Program-made: the position numbers and the translations under genes | From: Frankiales bacterium | GTDB lineage: Bacteria > Actinomycetota > Actinomycetes > Mycobacteriales > SCTD01 | Direction: 5' to 3' | Length of the DNA stretch: 9,074 nucleotides | NCBI GenBank assembly: GCA_025965755.1 | Contig: JAOPWI010000362.1 | Coordinates: 1 to 9,074 of the forward strand | Shown here: positions 1 through 5,285 of the stretch, piece after piece | Layout of the letters: every line of letters starts with the position of its first letter | Numbering within the stretch: position 1 is the stretch's first letter | The notes under the pieces: generated by a model | Told to the model about the DNA's origin: nothing | Seen by the model: the letters and a program-made list of their open reading frames with translations, nothing else | Database searches by the model: none

Positions 1-100
1 GGCCATGGGCACGGCCGGCCGGCAGCGCGCCGTCCGGGACTTCGGGTGGGACGCCGTGGCGCGGCGCACGCTCGAGGTGTACCAGTCGGTACTGGCCTGA
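1..100 (+). CDS. C-terminus of a GT4-family glycosyltransferase (partial)
   Basis: Only the last 32 codons are present, read from base 2 to a TGA at 98-100; the 5' part lies outside the window. The visible tail (MGTAGRQRAVRDFGW, then ARRTLEVYQSVL) matches the closing helix of GT-B fold family 4 glycosyltransferases such as the actinobacterial glycogen synthase and MshA-type enzymes. In those, a G-x-x-G-R-x-R-A-V-x-x-F-x-W stretch is followed by an aromatic-rich helix ending near Y-x-x-(V/L)-L. These enzymes transfer a sugar from a nucleotide-sugar donor in the cytoplasm. The donor and acceptor cannot be read from this fragment. Family assignment is moderately secure; the specific enzyme is unknown. 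Confidence 0.6.
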   Translation, partial: AMGTAGRQRAVRDFGWDAVARRTLEVYQSVLA

Positions 101-160
101 CCGGACCAGATCTCACCGTTCCGCTCCAGAGGGGCGGGGTCGTGACCGACGCTTCGGGGC

Positions 161-442
161 ATGGTCCTCGTCGCACTGATCCTCGCCCTCGGGCTCGTCA
201 CCCTGGCTGTCCGGGTCCGCCCGGAGGGCGACGTGCTCCCCGAGGACGCGAGCCCGGCGCAGCGCGCCTGGCTGAGGGTGCGCACCTGGCGGGCCACCCG
301 CGGCGCCAAGCCGCTGCTGCCCGAGGGGCACCGCCCTCCGGTCGGCCTGGGCCCGCTGAGCCCGAGCGAGCGCTTCCTGCGCGAGGAGTCGAGCCGCGGC
401 CTGCGCGCCCTGCAGATCTGGCTGGTCGACCAGACCGCCTAG
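161..442 (+). CDS. Small single-pass membrane protein, hypothetical
   Basis: This is a 93-residue protein of unrecognised family. Residues 2-17 (VLVALILALGLVTLAV) form one hydrophobic helix directly after the start, followed by basic residues R18 and R20. This fits an uncleaved N-terminal signal anchor. The rest is a soluble tail of about 75 residues, rich in Arg, Pro and Glu, with an SPSERFLREE segment around residues 67-76 and a probable amphipathic C-terminal helix ending LQIWLVDQTA. The ATG at 161 is chosen because it opens directly on the hydrophobic segment. Only a weak purine-rich G stretch lies upstream (about 128-140). It follows the glycosyltransferase by 60 bp and may be co-transcribed with it. 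Its TAG stop (440-442) interlocks with the stop of the convergent EEP gene. Coding status rests on length, codon bias and the plausible helix; function is unknown. Confidence 0.6.
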   Translation: MVLVALILALGLVTLAVRVRPEGDVLPEDASPAQRAWLRVRTWRATRGAKPLLPEGHRPPVGLGPLSPSERFLREESSRGLRALQIWLVDQTA

Positions 443-1125
443 GACCCCGCCGGGCTCTGGAGGTCCACGACCACCGGCAGGTGGTCGCTGGCGTCGCTGC
501 GCAGCCGCTGCGCCCGCGACGCCGACAGGTCCGGCGTGAGCAGCACCGCGTCGATCCTGCGCCGAGGACGGTCCGAGCGGAAGGTCGTGCCCGCGGGACG
601 GCCCGCATCGACCAGGAGCGCCCGACGGGCCAGCGGCGCGACCTCCTCGTTGAGATCGCCCAGCACCACTCCGGGCCTGCGGACCAGCGCCCTGACCGCC
701 TCCCACTGCGCGTCCCGGTCACCCGGCGGGCGGTGCTGCAGGTGCGTCACCAGGACCTGCAGCCCGTCCGCCCCCCGCTGCACGTCGGCCTCCAGGCAGA
801 CGCGCTGCTCCCCGTACGGCGCGTCGGTGCTGGACGGCAGCAGGTGCACCCGCGAGGACCGCACCGGCTCGCGGGTCAGCAGCGCCAGCCCGTACGCGCC
901 GGTGCTGCTGGTCAGGGCCGGCGCGAAGACCACGCGGCGATCCAGCAGGGCGGCCAGGTCGGCGGCCATGTCGGCGTGCTGGCTGCGGGCCGAGTAGCGG
1001 ACGTCGACTTCCTGCAGCCCCACCACGTCGGCGTCCAGCGGGCGCAGCACGTCGGCGATCCGCCCGAGGTCGTACCGGCCGTCCAGCCCGATCCCGGCGT
1101 GCAGGTTCCAGGTGACTACGCGCAC
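439..1125 (-). CDS. Endonuclease/exonuclease/phosphatase (EEP) family metal-dependent hydrolase
   Basis: This 228-residue protein carries the full set of EEP superfamily (DNase I-like / inositol-polyphosphate-5-phosphatase-like) motifs in order. They are TWNLHAG (5-11, metal-site Asn7), LQEVD (37-41, metal ligand Glu39), VTHLQH (126-131), GDLNEE (156-161, Asp157/Asn159), RRRIDAVLL (188-196) and SDASDHLPVVVD (210-221, the catalytic Asp214/His215 pair). The family cleaves phosphodiester or phosphomonoester bonds with Mg2+. Members act on DNA, RNA, phosphoinositides or sphingomyelin, and this sequence does not decide which. No signal peptide is visible, so it is probably cytoplasmic. The GTG at 1125-1123 is chosen because the conserved strand begins there (VRVVTWNL). 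The frame stays open upstream, but that extension is the antisense-biased shadow of the phosphatase gene, which this gene overlaps by 10 nt. Tight overlap implies a shared mRNA and coupled translation. Confidence 0.85.
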   Translation of the reverse strand: MRVVTWNLHAGIGLDGRYDLGRIADVLRPLDADVVGLQEVDVRYSARSQHADMAADLAALLDRRVVFAPALTSSTGAYGLALLTREPVRSSRVHLLPSSTDAPYGEQRVCLEADVQRGADGLQVLVTHLQHRPPGDRDAQWEAVRALVRRPGVVLGDLNEEVAPLARRALLVDAGRPAGTTFRSDRPRRRIDAVLLTPDLSASRAQRLRSDASDHLPVVVDLQSPAGS

Positions 1126-1934
1126 GGGTCGGCGTCGGCGTCGTGCCGCACCAGCAGGTCGTGCAGCGCCGGGAACAGCCCCGGCCCGGCGGCCAGGGTC
1201 AGGTCGAAACCGGCCGGCCGGCCGCGCAGGCCCTCCACCCGGGCGCCGGCCTCCTGCGCGACCAGGCCGCCGGCCGACAGGTCCCACGGGTTGAGCCCCT
1301 GCTCGTAGTAGGCGTCGACCCGCCCGGCGGCCACCGCGCACAGGTCCAGCGAGGCGGCCCCGAGCCGGCGCACGTCGCGCACCACCGGCAGCAGGTCGGG
1401 CAGCACGGCGGCCTGCGCAGCGCGCCGGCGGGCGTCGTAGCCGAAGCCGGTCGCCACCATGGCCTGGGCGAGCTCGTCCCTCGCGCTGCACCGCAGCGGG
1501 CGGCCGTTCAGCACCGCGCCGCCGCCGCGCACCGCCTGCCAGAGCTCGTCCTTGCTCGGGTCGTGCACGACGCCGACCCCGGTGCGGCCGTCGACCTCGA
1601 CCCCGACCGAGACGGCCCACTGCGGCAGGCCGTACAGATAGTTGGTGGTGCCGTCGATCGGGTCGAGCACCCAGCGCACGCCGCTGGTGCCGGCGATGCC
1701 GGCGCCCTCCTCGCCGAGGACGCCGTCGTGCGGGCGGGCCGCGAGGATGCCCGCGACCAGCAGCCGCTCCACCGCGCGGTCGGCCGCCGTCACGACGTCG
1801 GTGGGGCTGGACTTGGTGTCCTCCTGCTCGATCCCCTCGCGCATCGACAGGGCCAGCTGGCCCGCCTCGCGGGCCAGATCGGTGGCCAGGGACAGCAGCG
1901 CGTCGAGGTCGGTCACCGCGTCAGTCAACGGCAC
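1116..1934 (-). CDS. Inositol monophosphatase family protein
   Basis: This 272-residue protein is of normal family length. It is an Mg2+-dependent, Li+-sensitive-type phosphatase fold with all signature elements: KSSPTDVVTAAD (41-52), GEE (74-76, ligand Glu75), DPIDGTTNY (91-99, ligands Asp91 and Asp94 with the nucleophile-positioning Thr96) and NPWDLSAGG (215-223, ligand Asp218). Family members hydrolyse inositol-1-phosphate, histidinol-phosphate, fructose-1,6-bisphosphate or PAP. In actinomycetes the inositol product feeds phosphatidylinositol and mycothiol synthesis. The substrate here is not resolvable by eye. The start is GTG at 1934-1932; an AGG lies about 6 nt before it, but both sit in a 19-bp palindrome (separate entry). 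An alternative start is GTG at residue 7. It is first of a two-gene minus-strand unit and overlaps the EEP gene by 10 nt. It diverges from the acyl-CoA dehydrogenase operon across 78 bp. Confidence 0.9.
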   Translation of the reverse strand: MPLTDAVTDLDALLSLATDLAREAGQLALSMREGIEQEDTKSSPTDVVTAADRAVERLLVAGILAARPHDGVLGEEGAGIAGTSGVRWVLDPIDGTTNYLYGLPQWAVSVGVEVDGRTGVGVVHDPSKDELWQAVRGGGAVLNGRPLRCSARDELAQAMVATGFGYDARRRAAQAAVLPDLLPVVRDVRRLGAASLDLCAVAAGRVDAYYEQGLNPWDLSAGGLVAQEAGARVEGLRGRPAGFDLTLAAGPGLFPALHDLLVRHDADADPCA

Positions 1935-1950
1935 CCCGCCTGGCGGGGTG
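1932..1950. promoter_or_regulatory. 19-bp palindrome covering the phosphatase gene start codon
   Basis: Two 9-bp arms, CACCCCGCC (1932-1940) and GGCGGGGTG (1942-1950), are perfectly complementary around one central base. In the minus-strand mRNA the 3' end of the second arm is the GTG start codon, and its AGGCGGG stretch is the only ribosome-binding-like sequence at normal distance. A folded hairpin (7-bp stem with 5-nt loop, or more) would hide both. It could equally be a protein operator. Seen directly: the symmetry and the overlap. Inferred: any regulatory role. Confidence 0.5.
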
Positions 1951-1966
1951 CTCCCGGGATGGAGTA

Positions 1967-1977
1967 GAACGACGTTC
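1967..1977. promoter_or_regulatory. Candidate operator in the divergent intergenic region
   Basis: GAACG (1967-1971) and CGTTC (1973-1977) form a perfect inverted repeat with one central base. It sits in the 78-bp gap between the divergent phosphatase and acyl-CoA dehydrogenase genes, 35 bp before the dehydrogenase start. Short palindromes containing AAC/GTT half-sites are typical of TetR-type repressors of fatty-acid and sterol catabolism, but the half-site spacing is three bases rather than the two of the KstR site. No regulator gene is in the window. The assignment as an operator is inference. Confidence 0.3.
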
Positions 1978-2012
1978 GGTTACCCGCCCGTACTGCCGAT
2001 CTGGAGCCTGCC

Positions 2013-3206
2013 GTGGACCTGACCTTCAGCAAGGAGGACGAGGACTTCCGCAGGGAGTTCCGTTCCTGGCTGGACACCAACCTGCCCGCCGAGATGCGCA
2101 CCGGCGCGTTCTGGGCGGACAAGACCGAGGACGAGTCGTTCTCGATCCGGCGCCAGTGGGAGGCCGACAAGGCCGCCGCCGGGTTCGCCGGGATCGTCTG
2201 GCCGACGGAGTACGGCGGACGCGGCGGCACGCCCACCATGAAGGCGATCTACGACCAGGAGATGATCCGGGCCAACGCCCCGACCACGGTCAACCCGCTG
2301 GGCCTGACCTTCCTGGCGCCGACCGTCATGTTCCTCGGCACCGAGGAGCAGAAGAAGACGATCATTCCTGAGCTGCTCCACAACAAGACGATCTGGTGCC
2401 AGGGCTTCTCCGAGCCGGGCGCGGGCTCCGACCTCGCCGCCCTGCAGATGAAGGCCGAGCGGCAGGGCGAGGAGTACGTCCTCAACGGCCAGAAGATCTG
2501 GACCACCAACGCCATGCACGGCGACAAGATCTTCACGATGGCCCGCACCGGCGCCCCCGAGGGCAGCAAGAAGCACGCCGGCATCTCGATGCTGCTCGTC
2601 GACATGCACCAGAAGGGCGTCGAGGCGCGCCCGCTCAAGCAGATGAGCGGCGCCAGCGAGTTCGGCGAGGTGTTCTTCACCGACGCGACCTGCCCGGTCA
2701 CCGAGGTGCTCGGCGGCGAGGGCAACGGCTGGCAGACCGCCATGCTGCTGCTGTCGTTCGAGCGGGGCTCCTCCGCCATCAGCCAGTACACCGAGTTCCG
2801 CAAGATGTGGGACGAGGTCGCGGCCTACGCCCGCGAGACCAGCCGCGACGGCAAGGCGGCCGCCCAGGACCCCGTGCTGCGCCAGCAGCTGGCCAAGAGC
2901 CTGGTCGAGCTGGAGTGCCTGAAGTACCACTCGTGGCACGTGCTCACCCAGACCTCGCAGGGCAAGGACCTGGGCTTCGAGGCGTCCATGACCAAGCTGT
3001 TCTGGGCCAACACCTTCCGCGACCTCGGTGACGTCTACAGCGACATCGCGGGCCAGGAGTTCCAGCTCACGGCGGGCGCGCGCGGCGCGTCCCGTCAGGA
3101 GCTCACGAGCATGGCGCTGTGGTCGCGGTCCTGCACGATCTGGGGCGGCTCGAACGAGGTCCAGCGCACCGTCATCGCCGAGCGCGTGCTCGGCCTCCCC
3201 CGCTAG
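2013..3206 (+). CDS. Acyl-CoA dehydrogenase, subunit with catalytic Glu
   Basis: This 397-residue protein is a full-length FAD-dependent acyl-CoA dehydrogenase-fold subunit that should introduce the 2,3 double bond of an acyl-CoA. The N-terminal helical domain (1-125) contains WPTEYGG (63-69). The middle beta-domain carries the family signature QGFSEPGAGSDLA (130-142) and LNGQKIWTTNA (157-167). The C-terminal helical domain has FERG with Glu250 at the helix-G position used as catalytic base in related bacterial enzymes, and ends with WGGSNEVQRTVIAERVLG (377-394). The usual R-x-Q-F-G segment, which contacts FAD across the subunit interface, is absent; the next gene has it. GTG at 2013 is chosen because GGAG lies 6 nt upstream at 2003-2006. 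It is first in an operon with a second dehydrogenase subunit 16 bp downstream. By resemblance it falls with mycobacterial FadE-type heteromeric enzymes; the substrate is unknown. Confidence 0.9.
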   Translation: MDLTFSKEDEDFRREFRSWLDTNLPAEMRTGAFWADKTEDESFSIRRQWEADKAAAGFAGIVWPTEYGGRGGTPTMKAIYDQEMIRANAPTTVNPLGLTFLAPTVMFLGTEEQKKTIIPELLHNKTIWCQGFSEPGAGSDLAALQMKAERQGEEYVLNGQKIWTTNAMHGDKIFTMARTGAPEGSKKHAGISMLLVDMHQKGVEARPLKQMSGASEFGEVFFTDATCPVTEVLGGEGNGWQTAMLLLSFERGSSAISQYTEFRKMWDEVAAYARETSRDGKAAAQDPVLRQQLAKSLVELECLKYHSWHVLTQTSQGKDLGFEASMTKLFWANTFRDLGDVYSDIAGQEFQLTAGARGASRQELTSMALWSRSCTIWGGSNEVQRTVIAERVLGLPR

Positions 3207-3222
3207 CAGAAGAGGTCCACCG

Positions 3223-4401
3223 ATGCGCTTCGCGCTCACCGACGAGCAGCGGGACCTGCAGGACGCGGTCCGCTCCTACCTTCGCGACCGGTTCGGGCCG
3301 CAGCAGGTCCGAGAGGTCTACGAGGACCCGGCCGGCGACGCCGTGCCCGACAAGCTCTGGGCCTCGATCGGGGAGCAGGGCTGGCTGGCCCTGATGGTTC
3401 CCGAGCAGTACGAGGGCTTCGACGCCGGCCTGGTCGAGGCCTCCGTCATCGCCCGGGCCTTTGGCGCCGGCACCGTGCCCGGCCCCTGGCTCGGCACGGT
3501 GCTCGCCGCCGAGGCGCTGCGCCTGGGCGGGTCGCCCGAGCAGCAGGCCGCCTGGCTGCCCCGCCTCGCCAGCGGCGAGGCGAAGGGCGCCGTCGCCCTG
3601 ATCGCGCCCGGCAACTCGCCCCGGCCGGCCTCCGCCGGCGCCGAGGCGGTGCAGGGTCGCCTGACCGGGACCCTGAACCTGGTCGAGTACGCCGCGGTCG
3701 CCGACGTGCTCGTCGTCGCCGCGGCGGACGGCCTCTACCTGGTCCAGCCCGGCGAGGGCGTCACGGTCCAGGCACTCGACGCGCTGGACCGCACCAGCCG
3801 CCTCACCACGGTCACCCTGACCGGGGCGGCCGGCGAGAAGCTGGCCGGCGCGACCCCCGAGGTGCACCAGCAGCTGCTCGACCGGGCTGCGGTGCTCGTG
3901 GCCAACGACCTGGTCGGCATCGCCCGCAAGGCGCTCACCGACACGGTGGAGTACGACAAGACCCGCGTGCAGTTCGGCCGTCCCGTCGGCTCGTTCCAGG
4001 CCATCAAGCACCACCTGGCCGACCTGGTCGTCCACGTGACGATGGCCGAGCACGCCGCGCTCTACGCGGCGTACGCCCTGGACAGCGGCGCGCAGGACGC
4101 GACCCTCGCGGTCTCCATCGCCAAGTCCAAGGCCGGCGACGTCGCCCGCCAGGCGACCAGCGACATGATCCAGTACCACGGCGGCATCGGCTTCACCTGG
4201 GAGCACGACGCGCACTTCTACTTCAAGCGCGCCAAGCGCCTGGAGTACGCCTACGGCGACGCCACCCAGCACCGCGAGCGGATCGCTGCGCTGCTCATCG
4301 ACGCGGCTCCCGCCGAGGACAACTCCCTCGGCGGCGGGACCGCAGTGGGCGGCACCGGTGCCTCGCAGGGAACGGGCGTCGCGGCCGGCGTGGCGGTCTG
4401 A
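3223..4401 (+). CDS. Acyl-CoA dehydrogenase, partner subunit lacking the catalytic Glu
   Basis: This 392-residue protein has the acyl-CoA dehydrogenase fold throughout: N-terminal helices from LTDEQRDLQDAVRSYL (5-20), MVPEQYEG (58-65), then TRVQFGRPVGSFQAIKHHLADL (247-268), and QYHGGIGFTWEHDAHFYFKRA (317-337) near the C-terminus. It keeps the R-x-Q-F-G FAD-contact motif. The middle-domain E-P-x-x-G-S-D signature is missing (APGNSPRPASAG, 128-139), and the helix-G catalytic Glu position falls on alanine around residue 222. It is therefore likely an inactive partner in an alpha2beta2 enzyme with the preceding gene. Residues 362-392 are a Gly/Ala/Thr-rich tail of low complexity beyond the normal fold. 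ATG at 3223 is supported by AGAAGAGG (3208-3215) 7 nt upstream and by the conserved N-terminus. Its TGA overlaps the next ATG (TGATG). Confidence 0.88.
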   Translation: MRFALTDEQRDLQDAVRSYLRDRFGPQQVREVYEDPAGDAVPDKLWASIGEQGWLALMVPEQYEGFDAGLVEASVIARAFGAGTVPGPWLGTVLAAEALRLGGSPEQQAAWLPRLASGEAKGAVALIAPGNSPRPASAGAEAVQGRLTGTLNLVEYAAVADVLVVAAADGLYLVQPGEGVTVQALDALDRTSRLTTVTLTGAAGEKLAGATPEVHQQLLDRAAVLVANDLVGIARKALTDTVEYDKTRVQFGRPVGSFQAIKHHLADLVVHVTMAEHAALYAAYALDSGAQDATLAVSIAKSKAGDVARQATSDMIQYHGGIGFTWEHDAHFYFKRAKRLEYAYGDATQHRERIAALLIDAAPAEDNSLGGGTAVGGTGASQGTGVAAGVAV

Positions 4402-4403
4402 TG
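4399..4403 (+). promoter_or_regulatory. TGATG stop-start overlap (translational coupling)
   Basis: The TGA of the partner acyl-CoA dehydrogenase subunit (4399-4401) shares its A with the ATG of the SDR gene (4401-4403). No good independent ribosome-binding site precedes this ATG, so re-initiation by the terminating ribosome is the likely route. This ties SDR output to that of the dehydrogenase subunits. Confidence 0.7.
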
Positions 4404-5183
4404 TCCCGCACCGCTCTGATCACCGGCGGGGCATCGGGCTTCGGCGCCGAGGTCGCCCGCCAGCTCGTCCGGCGCGGCGACCAGGTCGTGCTGCTGGACG
4501 TGGACGCCCACGGCGGCCAGGCCGTGGCGGCCGAGCTGGGAGGTCACTTCCTGCACTGCGACGTCTCCGACCTCGACGGCGTCATGGCCGCCACCGCCCA
4601 GGCCGAGGAGCTGCTCGGCGGCATCGACCTGTTCTTCCTCAACGCCGGCATCTCGACCGGCTGCGGGCTGGGCGAGGACTTCGACCTGCTGGCGTACCGC
4701 CGGGCGATGGGCATCAACCTCGACGGCGTGGTCTTCGGCGTGCACGCCGCCCTGCCGGTGCTCCGCCGGCGCGGCGGCGGGTCGATCGTCGCCACGGCGT
4801 CGATGGCCGGGCTGACCGGCATCCCCTCCGACCCCGCCTACGGCGCGAACAAGCACGCCGTGGTGGGCCTGGTCCGCTCGCTCGGCCCGGCGCTGGCACC
4901 GCACGGCGTCACCGTCAACGCCTTCTGCCCCGGCTTCGCCGAGACGAAGATCATCTCGAGCATCAAGTCGACGCTGGAGGCGAGCGGCGTGCCGATCATC
5001 CCGGTCGACGCCGCCGGGCGCGCCGTGCTGCAGGCGTTCGACTCCCGCGAGACCGGCCAGGCGTTCCTGCTGCAGGCCGGCCGGGAGCCGATGATCTACA
5101 AGTTCCGCGGCATTCCGGGCCCGCTGTCCGAGTCCGGCGAGCAGGTCCGCCCGTCCGACCCGACCGGCGTCCCCACCGGCTGA
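4401..5183 (+). CDS. Short-chain dehydrogenase/reductase (classical SDR)
   Basis: This 260-residue classical SDR performs NAD(P)-dependent alcohol/ketone interconversion in the cytoplasm. Visible elements are the Rossmann glycine motif TGGASGFG (8-15); an Asp33 at the end of beta-2 (LLDVD), which favours NAD over NADP; CDVSD (53-57); LNAGIS (80-85); and the catalytic tetrad Asn106, Ser134, Tyr147 and Lys151 (Y-G-A-N-K), followed by PGFAETK (177-183), where family members have PG-x-x-x-T. After about residue 235 a polar, Pro/Ser/Gly-rich tail closes the protein. It is the third gene of the acyl-CoA dehydrogenase operon. It is a reasonable candidate for the 3-hydroxyacyl-CoA or hydroxysteroid-type oxidation that would follow dehydrogenation, but its substrate cannot be read off. 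A strong hairpin 15 bp after its stop probably ends the operon. Confidence 0.88.
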   Translation: MSRTALITGGASGFGAEVARQLVRRGDQVVLLDVDAHGGQAVAAELGGHFLHCDVSDLDGVMAATAQAEELLGGIDLFFLNAGISTGCGLGEDFDLLAYRRAMGINLDGVVFGVHAALPVLRRRGGGSIVATASMAGLTGIPSDPAYGANKHAVVGLVRSLGPALAPHGVTVNAFCPGFAETKIISSIKSTLEASGVPIIPVDAAGRAVLQAFDSRETGQAFLLQAGREPMIYKFRGIPGPLSESGEQVRPSDPTGVPTG

Positions 5184-5197
5184 GCGCTCGGCACCCC

Positions 5198-5236
5198 CCG
5201 GCGCCCGCGCGTCCCTCCGGGGACCGCGGGCGCCGG
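5198..5236. terminator. Bidirectional hairpin between convergent genes
   Basis: The outer arms CCGGCGCCCGCG (5198-5209) and CGCGGGCGCCGG (5225-5236) are perfectly complementary over 12 bp. Inside them GTCCC (5211-5215) pairs with GGGAC (5220-5224) around the loop TCCG, leaving only C5210 bulged. The result is a 17-bp, almost pure G-C stem. It starts 15 bp after the SDR stop and lies about 50 bp beyond the stop of the convergent oxidase gene. No T-tract follows on either strand, as is common for actinomycete hairpin terminators. It can serve both strands. Confidence 0.72.
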
Positions 5237-5264
5237 CGTGTCCGGGGCCGGCGTGTCCGGGGCC
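5235..5264. repeat. 15-bp tandem direct repeat, two copies
   Basis: The unit GGCGTGTCCGGGGCC occurs at 5235-5249 and, identical, at 5250-5264. The 15-base periodicity holds from 5232 to 5267, giving about 2.4 units. It abuts the right arm of the terminator hairpin and lies before the 3' end of the oxidase gene. It is probably a slippage-generated GC-rich spacer. No function is visible. Confidence 0.75.
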
Positions 5265-5285
5265 GGCCGCGCGTGGACCCGCGGC

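Noticed and set aside
46..1308. Very long open frames antisense to the phosphoesterase genes and similar frames elsewhere
   Set aside because: They are Arg/Pro/Gly/Ala-rich, match no family, and lie opposite genes with clear motifs; high GC removes stop codons from the shadow frames.
439..1620. An EEP protein extended to 393 residues
   Set aside because: The extra 165 residues are the out-of-frame shadow of the IMPase gene; conserved EEP sequence begins at the GTG at 1125.
1965..1980. A KstR-type cholesterol-regulon site
   Set aside because: AAC and GTT half-sites are three bases apart instead of two and the flanking bases do not fit, so only a generic candidate operator is reported.
3028..3222. 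An N-terminal extension of the second acyl-CoA dehydrogenase
   Set aside because: It overlaps the 3' end of the first subunit out of frame, is Arg/Ser-rich, and the ATG at 3223 has a strong ribosome-binding site.
2013..5183. Assignment of the operon to cholesterol side-chain degradation
   Set aside because: The subunit pair and SDR resemble such genes in style, but no kshA, hsaC, kstD, mce or ltp-type gene is in the window, so the substrate is left open.
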